NCBI RefSeq assembly: GCF_052065695.1
Contig: NZ_JBQHTM010000022.1
Location: 1-52,337, forward strand
Source: Intestinimonas sp052065695
GTDB taxonomy: Bacteria > Bacillota > Clostridia > Oscillospirales > Oscillospiraceae
DNA length: 52,337 bases
Direction of reading: 5' to 3'
The notes under the pieces were generated by a model that ran no database searches, had not been told where the DNA came from, and saw nothing but the letters and a program-made list of their open reading frames with translations. The position numbers and the translations under genes are program-made. Below are positions 15,641 through 23,671 of the stretch, in pieces. Position 1 is the first letter of the stretch, and the number at the start of each line of letters is the position of its first letter.

Positions 15641-16603
15641 TTATTTCTGTACCAGATGGATGGCAAAGCCGCCGAACTCACCGGCCACATAGACCGCCTT
15701 GGCCCGGCCCCTGGCATCGGTTTTCAGGGTGGTCCGGTCAAATTCCACGCCCCGCAGCTCCAAATGGTAAATGGCACGGTCCAGATTGTTGGCGGCGATG
15801 GCGATATGCCCGTGGGTGCCGGGGCCGGGAGTCTTGGTACACTCCACCGCCGATCCCGCGTGGTTGGAAGAGCTGCCCGCCCGATAGGGGAACCCGAACA
15901 GCCCACAGATTGCCCTCGCCGTATCCTCAGACTCCTGGGCGTCGGCGCAGTTGATGCCCACATGGGCCAGGGTGAGGCTCAGCATGATATCCACTGCCTC
16001 CCGGGTCAGGCGGGTGATCTCCGCCCAGTTCTCCGCCTCAATCAGCTCCTTTTTCACCATCCAGGTGCCGCCGCAGGCAATGATCTGATCAAAGGAGAGA
16101 TAGTCCATCAGGTTTTTGGCGTTGACGCCGCCGGTGGGCATCCATTTCAGCGTCTTGTACGGCCCCGCCACGGCCTTGAGCTTGGCCACGCCGCCGTTCT
16201 GCTCGGCGGGGAAGAATTTCACCACCTCCAGGCCCATGGCCATGGCCTGCTCCATCTCACCGGGGGTGGCCGTGCCGGGCAGCATCAGCGCCCCTTTGGA
16301 CTGGACATAGCGCACCGTGTCCGGGTTGAAGCCGGGGCTGACGATGAACTTGGCACCGGCAGCCAGGGCCCGGTCCACCTGGTCGTGGGTGAGGACGGTG
16401 CCCGCGCCCACCAGCATTTCAGGCACTTCCGCTGTAATCGCCTCCATGGCTTCCTGGGCGGCGGCGGTACGGAAGGTCACCTCTGCTGCGGGCAGTCCGC
16501 CCGCCACCAGGGCGCGGGCCAAGGGCACGGCCTTCCTGGCATCGTCGATGGCAATCACCGGGATAACGCCGATGCGGTAGATCTGTTCCAAAATGGGATC
16601 CAT
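15641..16603 (-). CDS. eda: KDPG/KHG aldolase fused to a VOC (glyoxalase-like) domain
   Basis: 320 residues. Residues 1-210 are a class I KDPG aldolase: 'IPVIAIDDARKAVPLARALVAGG', 'EVTFRTAAAQEAM', 'VGAGTVLT', Schiff-base lysine in 'EVVKFFPAE', and 'WMPTGGVN'. It cleaves KDPG to pyruvate and glyceraldehyde 3-phosphate. About 110 further residues (from 'LTLAHVGINCADAQESEDTA') look like a VOC-fold domain with 'HGHIAIAANNLDRAIYHLELRGVEF', not part of ordinary Eda (about 205-215 residues). The start is ATG 16603 with AAAGGA upstream. The role of the VOC part is unknown; it could act on a side product or sense a metabolite. Confidence 0.9.
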   Translation of the reverse strand: MDPILEQIYRIGVIPVIAIDDARKAVPLARALVAGGLPAAEVTFRTAAAQEAMEAITAEVPEMLVGAGTVLTHDQVDRALAAGAKFIVSPGFNPDTVRYVQSKGALMLPGTATPGEMEQAMAMGLEVVKFFPAEQNGGVAKLKAVAGPYKTLKWMPTGGVNAKNLMDYLSFDQIIACGGTWMVKKELIEAENWAEITRLTREAVDIMLSLTLAHVGINCADAQESEDTARAICGLFGFPYRAGSSSNHAGSAVECTKTPGPGTHGHIAIAANNLDRAIYHLELRGVEFDRTTLKTDARGRAKAVYVAGEFGGFAIHLVQK

Positions 16604-16629
16604 GCTTGCACATCCTTTCTGCAAAACGA

Positions 16630-16676
16630 AAGCCGCACCCGGCGCAGGGCGCCAGTCCCTCTCCCGGATGCGGCTT
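16630..16676 (-). terminator. Intra-operon hairpin between uxuA and the aldolase gene
   Basis: Arms aagccgcacccgg and ccggatgcggctt (one mismatch), followed on the minus strand by CGTTTTG. It probably acts as an attenuator or mRNA-end protector, since the same operon continues. Confidence 0.5.
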
Positions 16677-16679
16677 CTT

Positions 16680-17756
16680 TTATCGATGGTCCTTCTCAAT
16701 GGCCTCCCACAGGCCGTTCAGATAGGAGGCGCCCAGGGCCCGGTCATACAAACCGTAGCCGGCTCTCCCCTTCTCGTCCCAGATCATCCGTCCGTGGTCG
16801 GGGCGGATATAGCCCTGGAAGCCCACATCGTAGAGGGCCTTCATGATCTCATACAGATCCAGGCTGCCGTCGGCGGAGAAGTGGGCCGCCTCCTCAAACC
16901 GGCCGGGGCCGGTGAACTGGATGTTCCGCACGTGGGCAAAGGCGATTCGCCCCTCCCCGCCGAACTCCCGCACCAGGGCGGGGATGTCGTTGGCGGGGTT
17001 GGAACCCAGGGAGCCCGAACACATGGTCAGGCTGTTGCAGGGACTGTCCACCAGATTCAGGATGCGGCGCATGTTCTCCCGGCAGGTGTAGATGCGGGGC
17101 AGGCCGAAGAGATCCCAGGGGGGATCGTCCGGGTGGATGGCCATGGTCACGCCGTATTCCTCGCACACAGGGATCACCGCCTTGAGGAAATACTCCAGGT
17201 TGGCGAACAAATCCTCGTGGGAGACACTCTTGTACTGGGCGAACAGGTGCTTGAGTTCCTTCATCCGCTCCGGCTCCCAGCCGGCCATCTCAAACTCCCC
17301 CGCCCCCTGCTGGATCTGATCCGCAAACGCCTGGGGATCCGTGATCCGGTCGATCACCGACTGGTCGTAGGCCAGCACCGTGGAGCCGTCGGGCCGGGGC
17401 TTGGCCAGGTCGGTGCGGGTCCAGTCAAAGACCGGCATGAAGTTGTAGCAGATTACCTTCACACCCGCCTGACCCAGCCGGCGCACCGTCTCCCGGTAGT
17501 TGTCGATATACTCGTCCCGGCTGGGCAGGCCCAGCTTAATGTCCTCGTGGACGTTGACGCTCTCAATGACCTCCATCTCCAGCCCGGCGGCGTTGGTCTC
17601 CTCCTTCATGGCCTGAATCCGCTCCGTGGGCCAGAGGGCCCCGGCGGGCATGTCCATCAGGGAGGTGACCACACCGCTCATGTTGGGGATCTGTCTGATG
17701 TATCGCAGCGGTATGGGATCCATCTCACTCCCGTACCAGCGAAATGTCATCTTCAT
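16680..17756 (-). CDS. uxuA: Mannonate dehydratase
   Basis: 358 residues, typical length. It dehydrates D-mannonate to 2-keto-3-deoxygluconate. TIM-barrel features are visible: 'MTFRWYG' start, 'VIESVNVHEDIKLG', 'CYNFMPVFDWTRTDL', 'AIHPDDPPWDLFGLPRI', 'HVRNIQ' and 'YIRPDHGR', which contain the family's metal-binding Glu/His/Cys/Asp residues. AAGGAGT lies eight bases before ATG 17756. It sits 13 bases after uxuB, with which it forms the glucuronate branch. Confidence 0.95.
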   Translation of the reverse strand: MKMTFRWYGSEMDPIPLRYIRQIPNMSGVVTSLMDMPAGALWPTERIQAMKEETNAAGLEMEVIESVNVHEDIKLGLPSRDEYIDNYRETVRRLGQAGVKVICYNFMPVFDWTRTDLAKPRPDGSTVLAYDQSVIDRITDPQAFADQIQQGAGEFEMAGWEPERMKELKHLFAQYKSVSHEDLFANLEYFLKAVIPVCEEYGVTMAIHPDDPPWDLFGLPRIYTCRENMRRILNLVDSPCNSLTMCSGSLGSNPANDIPALVREFGGEGRIAFAHVRNIQFTGPGRFEEAAHFSADGSLDLYEIMKALYDVGFQGYIRPDHGRMIWDEKGRAGYGLYDRALGASYLNGLWEAIEKDHR

Positions 17757-17769
17757 GGTTGATTACTCC

Positions 17770-19392
17770 TTATGCTCCAGCGAGCGATAAATAGTGGCGC
17801 AGCGTACCGCGTACCGCGCCGGGGCCGGTCAGCATGGCGCGGAACATCTCCTCCGTCCGCCCGCCCAGCCCGGCCTGGTACAGATCCACGCCGAAAATGG
17901 CGGCGTTGGACAGGATGGGGCGCAGCTGATCTGTACAGCTCTCCGGCTTCCCCAGGCGGATGCCCGCCAGGTGGGCCTGGAGCTGGGGCGCCATGGGGTC
18001 GGGGCTGACGGGCATCTCCCGTCCCTGATCGTCCACCCCCAGCAGATACCGGCACCAGCCGGCAAACACCAGAGGCGCGTACACCAGAGAGGACACATTC
18101 AGCTCCGGCCGTTCCGCATAGCGGCGCAGAGTGCCGCCATAGCGCACCGGCATCTTCTGGGACGTATCGGCGGCAATACGCTGGGGTGTGTCGGGGATGG
18201 CGGGATTGGGGAATCGCTCGTTGAGCACCTCGTTGATGAAGGCCCTGGGACTGAGTATGCCGGGATCCTCCACCACCGGGAGGCTCTCCTCCGCGATATG
18301 CTCCACCAGGGCTTTCAGATCCGGATCTCCCATCTCAGCGGCAATGGAGGTATAGCCCAGCAGGCAGCCGTACACCGCCAGGGCGGTGTGCAGGGGATTG
18401 AGGCAGGTGCCCACCTTCATCTTCTCCGCCTTCTCCACCGTGGTGCGGTCGGTCAGGTATACCCCCGCCTTCTCCAGGGCCGGGCGGCCGTTGGGGAAGG
18501 CGTCCTCCAGCACCAGGTACTCGGTGATCTCCGTGTTGACGAAGGGGGCGATCAGGGTGCCGGTATTGGTCTTGGAGATGGTCATATCCTCCAGGCCCAG
18601 GCCCTCCAGCTCCTCCTTCACCTTCTCGGAGGGGTGGGGGGTGATCTTGTCGATCATGGACCAGGGGAAGCTCACACAGGCGGGGTTCTCCAGCCAGTCC
18701 AGGAAGGCGGTGGGCACCAGTTCCCGCTCCTGCCAGCCCCGGGCCACGGTCAGCACCCCGTCCCGGAGCTTTTTACCGTTCTGGGCGCAGTTGTCCATGC
18801 TCACCATGGCGATGGGCGCGCCCCCCGCCTGGTAGCGGCGGTACAGCAGGGCAGCCGTGATGGACATGGTGTGCCGGGGGCCCTCGGGCCCGGCGGCCAG
18901 ATCCCGCTCCACCACCGGCAGGGGCTTCCCCTCCAGATCGGTGAGGGCATAGCCCTTCTCGGTGATGGTGAAGCTGGCCATCTGGAGGCTGGGGGCGCGG
19001 AAGATCTCCGCCAGCTGGGCCCAGTCGGAGCCGGCGCAGTCGGCCTTGAGGCCGCCGGCCACGCTGGCGATGACCTCTTTCTCGTCGGTGCCGTCGGCGC
19101 GCATCCGCACCAGCAGGCTCAGGTCGTCATAGGGGGTGTAGACGTGGTCGATGATCTGGAAGTCAAAGGACTCGGCGGCCAAGATGCCGGTGTCGGCCGC
19201 TCTGCTATTCAAAAGAGTCTGCTGGGCCGCGGCCAGGAAGCCGCGGAAGATGTTGCCCGCGCCGAAGTGCACCCACACAGGGGCGCGCCAGGTGCACTCC
19301 CGCATGGCGGGGATGTCGTATGCGGGCAGCTTGATGCCCGCCGCATCCCACGCCCCGCGGTCCCGCAGACCTTGAGTGTTCAAATGTAACAT
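17770..19392 (-). CDS. uxuB: Fructuronate reductase (mannitol dehydrogenase family)
   Basis: 540 residues, the long-chain polyol dehydrogenase family. An N-terminal NAD-binding region follows 'WVHFGAGNIFRGF'. 'AMVSMDNCAQNGKKLRDGV' and the catalytic 'KMKVGTCLNPLHTALAVYG' (Lys, Asn, His) are typical. It reduces D-fructuronate to D-mannonate. The neighbours uxaC, uxuA and kdgK in one operon support UxuB over mannitol dehydrogenase. It follows the permease gene by 22 bases. Confidence 0.9.
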   Translation of the reverse strand: MLHLNTQGLRDRGAWDAAGIKLPAYDIPAMRECTWRAPVWVHFGAGNIFRGFLAAAQQTLLNSRAADTGILAAESFDFQIIDHVYTPYDDLSLLVRMRADGTDEKEVIASVAGGLKADCAGSDWAQLAEIFRAPSLQMASFTITEKGYALTDLEGKPLPVVERDLAAGPEGPRHTMSITAALLYRRYQAGGAPIAMVSMDNCAQNGKKLRDGVLTVARGWQERELVPTAFLDWLENPACVSFPWSMIDKITPHPSEKVKEELEGLGLEDMTISKTNTGTLIAPFVNTEITEYLVLEDAFPNGRPALEKAGVYLTDRTTVEKAEKMKVGTCLNPLHTALAVYGCLLGYTSIAAEMGDPDLKALVEHIAEESLPVVEDPGILSPRAFINEVLNERFPNPAIPDTPQRIAADTSQKMPVRYGGTLRRYAERPELNVSSLVYAPLVFAGWCRYLLGVDDQGREMPVSPDPMAPQLQAHLAGIRLGKPESCTDQLRPILSNAAIFGVDLYQAGLGGRTEEMFRAMLTGPGAVRGTLRHYLSLAGA

Positions 19393-19414
19393 GGTATCGT
19401 CTCAGCCTCTCTTG

Positions 19415-20086
19415 TCAGGCTCTGGTGTCCACCAGGTGCTTGCCCAGCTTCTTCTCCAGCATGCCCTGCAGTCTGGTCAGGACGGTGCTGAAGATCAGGT
19501 AGACAAAGCCCGCCTCGCAGTAGAACAGCAGGGGCTCCAGCTTTACAGCGGTAATACCCTTAGCGGTCATCATGATCTCGGCCACAGTGATGGTGGAGAC
19601 CAGGGAGGTGTCCTTCAGCAGGCTGATGAAGGAGTTGGACAGGGCGGGCACCGCCACCAGGGCGGCCTGGGGGATGACCACGCGGCTCATAGTCTGGAGC
19701 TTGTTCAGGCCCAGGGCGCGGCAGGCCTCGAACTGTCCTTTGGGGATGGAGGTCAGGGCGCCGCGGATGACCTCCGAGTTGTAGGCGCCCTGGCTGATGG
19801 TCAGGGCCAGGATGGCCGAGGGGATGGGATCCAGAATCAGGCCAATGGAGGGCAGGCCGAAATAGATGATGTAGATCTGAACCAGAAGAGGTGTGCCACG
19901 GATCACCCACACCACAAACCAGGCGATGGCCTTGAAGGGCTTGATTTTGGACATACGCATCAGCGCCAGGATAAAGGCCAGCACGAGTCCCAGCGCAAAG
20001 GAGACCAGCATGAGTGGGACGGAGATCAGTAAGCCGGCTTTGAACATGGGCCAAAATCCGTCGGCTAACAGTTGGAGCATCTCCAC
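19415..20086 (-). CDS. Polar-amino-acid-type ABC transporter permease
   Basis: 223 residues, HisM/GlnP family, about five transmembrane helices. The cytoplasmic EAA loop reads 'EACRALGLNKLQTMSRVVIPQA', preceded by 'AYNSEVIRGALTSIPKGQ'. Only one permease gene is present, so it probably works as a homodimer. Its ATPase is encoded five genes upstream in the same operon. Its place among uronate genes, and not amino-acid genes, is the notable point: the substrate is likely a charged sugar acid or conjugate. It begins MEMLQLLADGFWPMF. Confidence 0.9.
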   Translation of the reverse strand: MEMLQLLADGFWPMFKAGLLISVPLMLVSFALGLVLAFILALMRMSKIKPFKAIAWFVVWVIRGTPLLVQIYIIYFGLPSIGLILDPIPSAILALTISQGAYNSEVIRGALTSIPKGQFEACRALGLNKLQTMSRVVIPQAALVAVPALSNSFISLLKDTSLVSTITVAEIMMTAKGITAVKLEPLLFYCEAGFVYLIFSTVLTRLQGMLEKKLGKHLVDTRA

Positions 20087-20136
20087 AACGGCCCACCTCC
20101 TTCAACAGATTTTCAAAAAGTTTGATGTTTTTAGGG

Positions 20137-20166
20137 CTGGGTGGCTGCCCGTGGACAGCCACCCAG
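20137..20166 (-). terminator. Hairpin between binding-protein and permease genes
   Basis: Perfect 11-bp arms ctgggtggctg / cagccacccag in a 111-bp gap, with only a weak T/A tail. Such hairpins commonly stabilise binding-protein mRNA or reduce read-through so that the binding protein is made in excess. Confidence 0.6.
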
Positions 20167-20197
20167 GCGAATGGTTTTATAGGGATTGCGGAATAGA

Positions 20198-21112
20198 TTA
20201 CTGATAGATGCTGGTGCTGTCGGCCACGGACTGGCCGAAGTACTCCACGGTCAGGTCATAGAGGAAGCCGTCGTCGATCATCTCCTGCAGGACCTCGGAG
20301 ATCCCGTCGCACAGGCTCTGGTCCTCCTTGCGGCACATGACGGAGGACTCGATCTCATAGCTGTGCTCCGCGTCAGGCTCATAGATGGCGGCGATCTTCA
20401 CGTTGACCTCGGGACGAGTCTCCATGTACTCCTCCACGGCGGCCACATTGTTGACATGACCGTCGGCACGTCCAGTGTTCAGCTGCTCCATGGCGGCGGT
20501 CAAGTCGCCGTCAGCGGTGGTGGCGCCGTAGCGCTGGGCGATCTGGCCGGCGGCGGAGGAGGGAGAGTTGATGCACAGCTTGCCCTCCAGATCCTCAAAG
20601 GAGGTAATGTCGGTGTTGTCGCCGTTTACCACCAGGCAGTAGGGGTTCTCAGCGTAGGCGATGGAGCAGGCGTACTTCTCCTGGCGCTCGGGGTTGGGGT
20701 TGACTCCGCTGATAACCACGTCGTAGCGGCTGGCGTCCAGGCCGGCCAGCACGGGATCCCAGCTGTCGGCGGTCTGGAACTCCACGTCCACGCCCAGGCG
20801 GGCGCCGATCTCGCGGGCCACCTCTACCTCAAAGCCGGTGAGCTCGCCGGTGCCGTCCTCGTTGTAGACGTAGGGCAGCCAGTTGCCCTCGTTGCCCACG
20901 GTCAGCACGCCGGCATCCAGGACACGCTGCAGGGAGCCGTCGTCCTCGGGGACGGCAGTCTCGGTGTTGGCGGCGGGAGAGTCGGTGCTGGCAGCGGGGG
21001 ACTCGCTCTCAGGCGCGGGGGAATTGGTGGTGCCGCCACCGCCGCCGCAGGCGGCCAGGGAGAGTACCAGCGCGAGAGACAGGGCAGCGGGTACAAGCTT
21101 CTTGAGTTTCAT
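20198..21112 (-). CDS. Family 3 ABC substrate-binding lipoprotein (amino-acid-type)
   Basis: 304 residues. Signal peptide with lipobox LSLAAC, a Ser/Pro/Glu-rich spacer of about 35 residues, then the two-lobed solute-binding family 3 fold ('GELTGFEVEVAREIGARLG', 'YDVVISGVNPNPERQEKY'). The ligand-carboxylate Arg is present (R143, in NPERQEK). The Asp that contacts the ligand amine in HisJ-like proteins aligns with Asn 222 in 'GRADGHVNNVAAVEEY', and the hinge-side 'GTT' segment reads 'SPSSAAG'. This favours an acid lacking a normal alpha-amino group, e.g. a uronate derivative (inference by eye alignment). ATG 21112 has AAGG eight bases upstream; GTG 21121 is an alternative. Confidence 0.85.
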   Translation of the reverse strand: MKLKKLVPAALSLALVLSLAACGGGGGTTNSPAPESESPAASTDSPAANTETAVPEDDGSLQRVLDAGVLTVGNEGNWLPYVYNEDGTGELTGFEVEVAREIGARLGVDVEFQTADSWDPVLAGLDASRYDVVISGVNPNPERQEKYACSIAYAENPYCLVVNGDNTDITSFEDLEGKLCINSPSSAAGQIAQRYGATTADGDLTAAMEQLNTGRADGHVNNVAAVEEYMETRPEVNVKIAAIYEPDAEHSYEIESSVMCRKEDQSLCDGISEVLQEMIDDGFLYDLTVEYFGQSVADSTSIYQ

Positions 21113-21147
21113 TCTTTTCACCTTTTCCTTTCAGAGTTTTTTATTCG

Positions 21148-21165
21148 CCGGCGGAAAGCCGCCGG
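21148..21165 (-). terminator. Small hairpin before the binding-protein gene
   Basis: Perfect 7-bp stem CCGGCGG / CCGCCGG with loop aaag, 36 bases upstream of the start. It is too close to the ribosome binding site to end the operon; it may be a processing or protection stem. Confidence 0.45.
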
Positions 21166-21174
21166 AAAATAACA

Positions 21175-22011
21175 CTAATCCTCTACAAACCGCTCCAGAA
21201 CCCGGAAATTCCGGCGGTCGGCGGCAAAGGGGTCGGAGAAGTAGTGCTCGTCGGCCACCTCCTGCACCAGATAGCCGGTGTAGTGGTGAGCGTTCAGGGA
21301 TTGAAGCTGGGCGGACAGGGAGGTGTTCCCGTCCCCCCAGACGTTGTGCAGCCAAGGGTCTCCGTCCAGGAAGTGCATGTGGATCAGGTTGGGGCCGAAG
21401 GCGTCGAACCAGTCGTCCAGGCTCTCCCCCGCCGCGCCGGTGGCGATGTTGTCCACCATCATCTTCAGATTGGGGTGGTTTACCTCCCGGTACATCCGGC
21501 GGGCCCGCTCCAGGCTGTTGACCAGGTTGCTCTCGTCGGCCCGGAGGGACTCCATGGCCAGCCTCACCCCCAGGGGCTCCGCCACCCGGCAGAGCCGGAT
21601 CAAATGATCCCGGCAGCGGGCCCACATGGTCTCCTCATCCTCTCCCAAGTACCCCCAGCCGGAGTTGACCACCACCCGGTCGGCCCCCAGCTCGGAGGCC
21701 AGGCGGATGGCGTTGGAGAAGTAGCGGAAGGAGTACTCCAGGCCCAGGGGCTCCTGGGAGGCGTACTGGTACTGATAGGCCATGCTGGGCGCGGTGACGG
21801 ATACCACCCGCACGCCGTGATCCCGCAGCTTCTGCCGAAGGGTGGACACGTCGTCATAGCCGGTGTGATCCAGCCAGAAGTGGGCCGCACCGCACCAGAG
21901 CTCAATCTGCTCAATGCCCAGCCTCTGCTGGCAGTCCAGGAAATAGTCCAGCGAGAAGCGCCGGTAGTGCTGGTTCATGTTGACCAGCTGGCTGCGCTTG
22001 ATCCCGCTCAT
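21175..22011 (-). CDS. Sugar-phosphate isomerase/epimerase-like TIM-barrel protein, metal site intact
   Basis: 278 residues, xylose-isomerase-like (AP endonuclease 2) superfamily. The expected metal ligands fall at barrel strand ends: E154 ('LAMESLR'), D187 ('MMVDN'), H211 or H213 ('LIHMHFLDGDPW') and E251 ('LVQEVAD'). Relatives isomerise, epimerise or dehydrate ketoses, inosose or keto-uronates. The gene overlaps its upstream paralogue by ATGA, so the two products are made together. In a uronate operon the likely job is conversion of a non-standard uronate or ketose into one UxaC or UxuB can take; the substrate is unknown. Confidence 0.8.
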   Translation of the reverse strand: MSGIKRSQLVNMNQHYRRFSLDYFLDCQQRLGIEQIELWCGAAHFWLDHTGYDDVSTLRQKLRDHGVRVVSVTAPSMAYQYQYASQEPLGLEYSFRYFSNAIRLASELGADRVVVNSGWGYLGEDEETMWARCRDHLIRLCRVAEPLGVRLAMESLRADESNLVNSLERARRMYREVNHPNLKMMVDNIATGAAGESLDDWFDAFGPNLIHMHFLDGDPWLHNVWGDGNTSLSAQLQSLNAHHYTGYLVQEVADEHYFSDPFAADRRNFRVLERFVED

Positions 22012-22850
22012 GCCGCCCCTCCTCTCGTCAGGGCCCGCACGGCCTGCCGGAGGGGCCAGTCCGGGTTCTCAACGTAGCGCTCCCTCGGCAGCAGCAGGGA
22101 CAGCGCCCCGGCATAGCCCGCCGACCGTATCTGTTCCGCAAAGCGGTCCATAGGCAGGCATCCCTCGCCCCAGGCCCGCCAACCATGGTAGTTGCCGTCG
22201 CACAGGCGGACCAGGCCGGTTTTCTCTCCCAGCAGCTCAAACCACCGGGGAATGGTGTCCCCCCAGGACGCCATCACGTTGGTGTCCAGGCAGACGCCCA
22301 GGGCAGGACTGCCCACCCGGCGGAGCAGCCCGGAGAGCTCCTCCGCCCGGCCCAGTACCGGGGACTCGGCGATTAACGGGGTGTCCGGCCCCATAACCGG
22401 GGCCAGCAGCAGGGATACCCCCGCCGCCTCCGCCGCGGGGCAAAGGCGCTCCAGCACCTCCGCCGCGTTTTGACGCAGCGCCTCCGGTGTCAGATCCCAG
22501 CAGGCCCCCGCCGCCCCCAGCACCACCTGCCCGGCCCCCAGGGCGCGGGCCAGCGCGATGCTGTTCCGATAGTAGTCCACCGTGGCCTCCCGCTGCTTGC
22601 CGGGCGGGGCAGTGATGGAATATCGGTAGGCCGGCGGCGTGAGAACGGAGATCCGCAGCCCCGCCTCCGCCAGCTTCTCCAGCAGGGGAGCCGGCTCTTC
22701 ATACTCCGCGTGACTCAGCCAGAGGTGGGGGGATTGGGGGACGAAGTCCAGCGCCGTCAGGCCCAGAGACCTCATATCCCCCAGGAAGGCCGCCAAAGGC
22801 ATGCGGACATACTGCCCGTTGGAGCCCAGCAGGGTCCAGCTTTCCGGCAT
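22008..22850 (-). CDS. TIM-barrel paralogue lacking most metal ligands
   Basis: 280 residues, same superfamily and layout as the next gene ('SPHLWLSHAEYEEPAPLLEKLAEAG' corresponds to 'AAHFWLDHTGYDDVSTLRQKLRDHG'). Of the four metal ligands only Asp is kept (D189, 'GVCLDTN'). The Glu position reads 'LLLAPVM', the His position 'VRLCDGNYH' and the final Glu position 'LSLLLPRE'. It is therefore probably not a metal-dependent isomerase. It could be a pseudo-enzyme partner of the intact paralogue, or use different chemistry. It begins 3 bases after the bicupin stop and overlaps the intact paralogue. Confidence 0.7.
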   Translation of the reverse strand: MPESWTLLGSNGQYVRMPLAAFLGDMRSLGLTALDFVPQSPHLWLSHAEYEEPAPLLEKLAEAGLRISVLTPPAYRYSITAPPGKQREATVDYYRNSIALARALGAGQVVLGAAGACWDLTPEALRQNAAEVLERLCPAAEAAGVSLLLAPVMGPDTPLIAESPVLGRAEELSGLLRRVGSPALGVCLDTNVMASWGDTIPRWFELLGEKTGLVRLCDGNYHGWRAWGEGCLPMDRFAEQIRSAGYAGALSLLLPRERYVENPDWPLRQAVRALTRGGAA

Positions 22851-22853
22851 AGC

Positions 22854-23603
22854 TTACTTAATCTCGCCGGGATAACCGTTCTCGCACAGCTCGAACCACA
22901 CATAGGCGAACTTCTCGCCCTCGGCGCACTCGCTGCCGTGGTGGGAGCCGTGGGGGGTAAAGGTGATGTCGCCGCCCTGGACGTGGATCTTTTCATCCTC
23001 GGCGGTGTAAGTGAAAGAGGCGCCGGGCAGCATGATATACCACTGTTCCAGCTCGTTATGGATGTGCTGGCCGATGTAGTTGGGTCCGGTGCCGAAGTTG
23101 GCGCCCATAGACAGGCGGCCCAGATTGCGGTGTTCGATCATCATCATCTGCTGGATGTCGGCGCCGGTGAAGTCCTCCTTGTAGTGCCACGCCTGGGACA
23201 CGCCGCGGAAGCGGGGCAGGGTCAGGTGGGACTCCTTGAGGCAGGTCTTGTCGTAGTCGCTCAGCTCGGTGACGAAGTGGACAATCTCCATCGTCTCCTT
23301 AGCATCGGCGGCACAGTGGAAGGTGAAGGACTCCTTATCGAAATCGGGTACGAACACGGAAACCTCGGTAATGTTGAACACGCGGCGGGGAGTGACAATG
23401 TAGCCCTTGCCGGCGGTGATCAGGAACACCTGATTGTGCTCGGTCTTGGAGTAAATCTCCGGAGTCAGATCCGCTCCGGGCTGGAGGGAGATCCGCTCCA
23501 CCTTGGCATCCTTGTAGGCCCCTTCCAGGATGGGCACGCGGGACACGCCGTTGATATACTCGTGCTTGATGTCGGCACCTCTCGAAATTTTAACCAGAGC
23601 CAT
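22854..23603 (-). CDS. Bicupin protein, copy 1
   Basis: 249 residues with two cupin domains. The C-terminal cupin has complete motifs: GQHIHNELEQWYIMLPG (HxH and Glu) and GDITFTPHGSHH (final His), so it should bind a metal. The N-terminal cupin ('TEHNQVFLITAGKGYI') has degenerate ligands. Cupins of this size include sugar isomerases and ureidoglycine-type hydrolases; none is recognised with certainty. The start is ATG 23603 with AAGGGGA upstream. About half its residues match the next gene's product and both end GYPGEIK. Confidence 0.75.
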   Translation of the reverse strand: MALVKISRGADIKHEYINGVSRVPILEGAYKDAKVERISLQPGADLTPEIYSKTEHNQVFLITAGKGYIVTPRRVFNITEVSVFVPDFDKESFTFHCAADAKETMEIVHFVTELSDYDKTCLKESHLTLPRFRGVSQAWHYKEDFTGADIQQMMMIEHRNLGRLSMGANFGTGPNYIGQHIHNELEQWYIMLPGASFTYTAEDEKIHVQGGDITFTPHGSHHGSECAEGEKFAYVWFELCENGYPGEIK

Positions 23604-23671
23604 GGCAAATTCCCCTTTACAGTGAATGATATGTTTATAATTTTCTGATTTTGGACACTGTGCTGCTTTGC

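Noticed and set aside
14687..19389. Long plus-strand open frames opposite kdgK, the aldolase, uxuA and uxuB
   Set aside because: They are His/Gly/Val/Gln-rich shadow frames of high-G+C genes on the other strand, without ribosome binding sites or recognisable domains.
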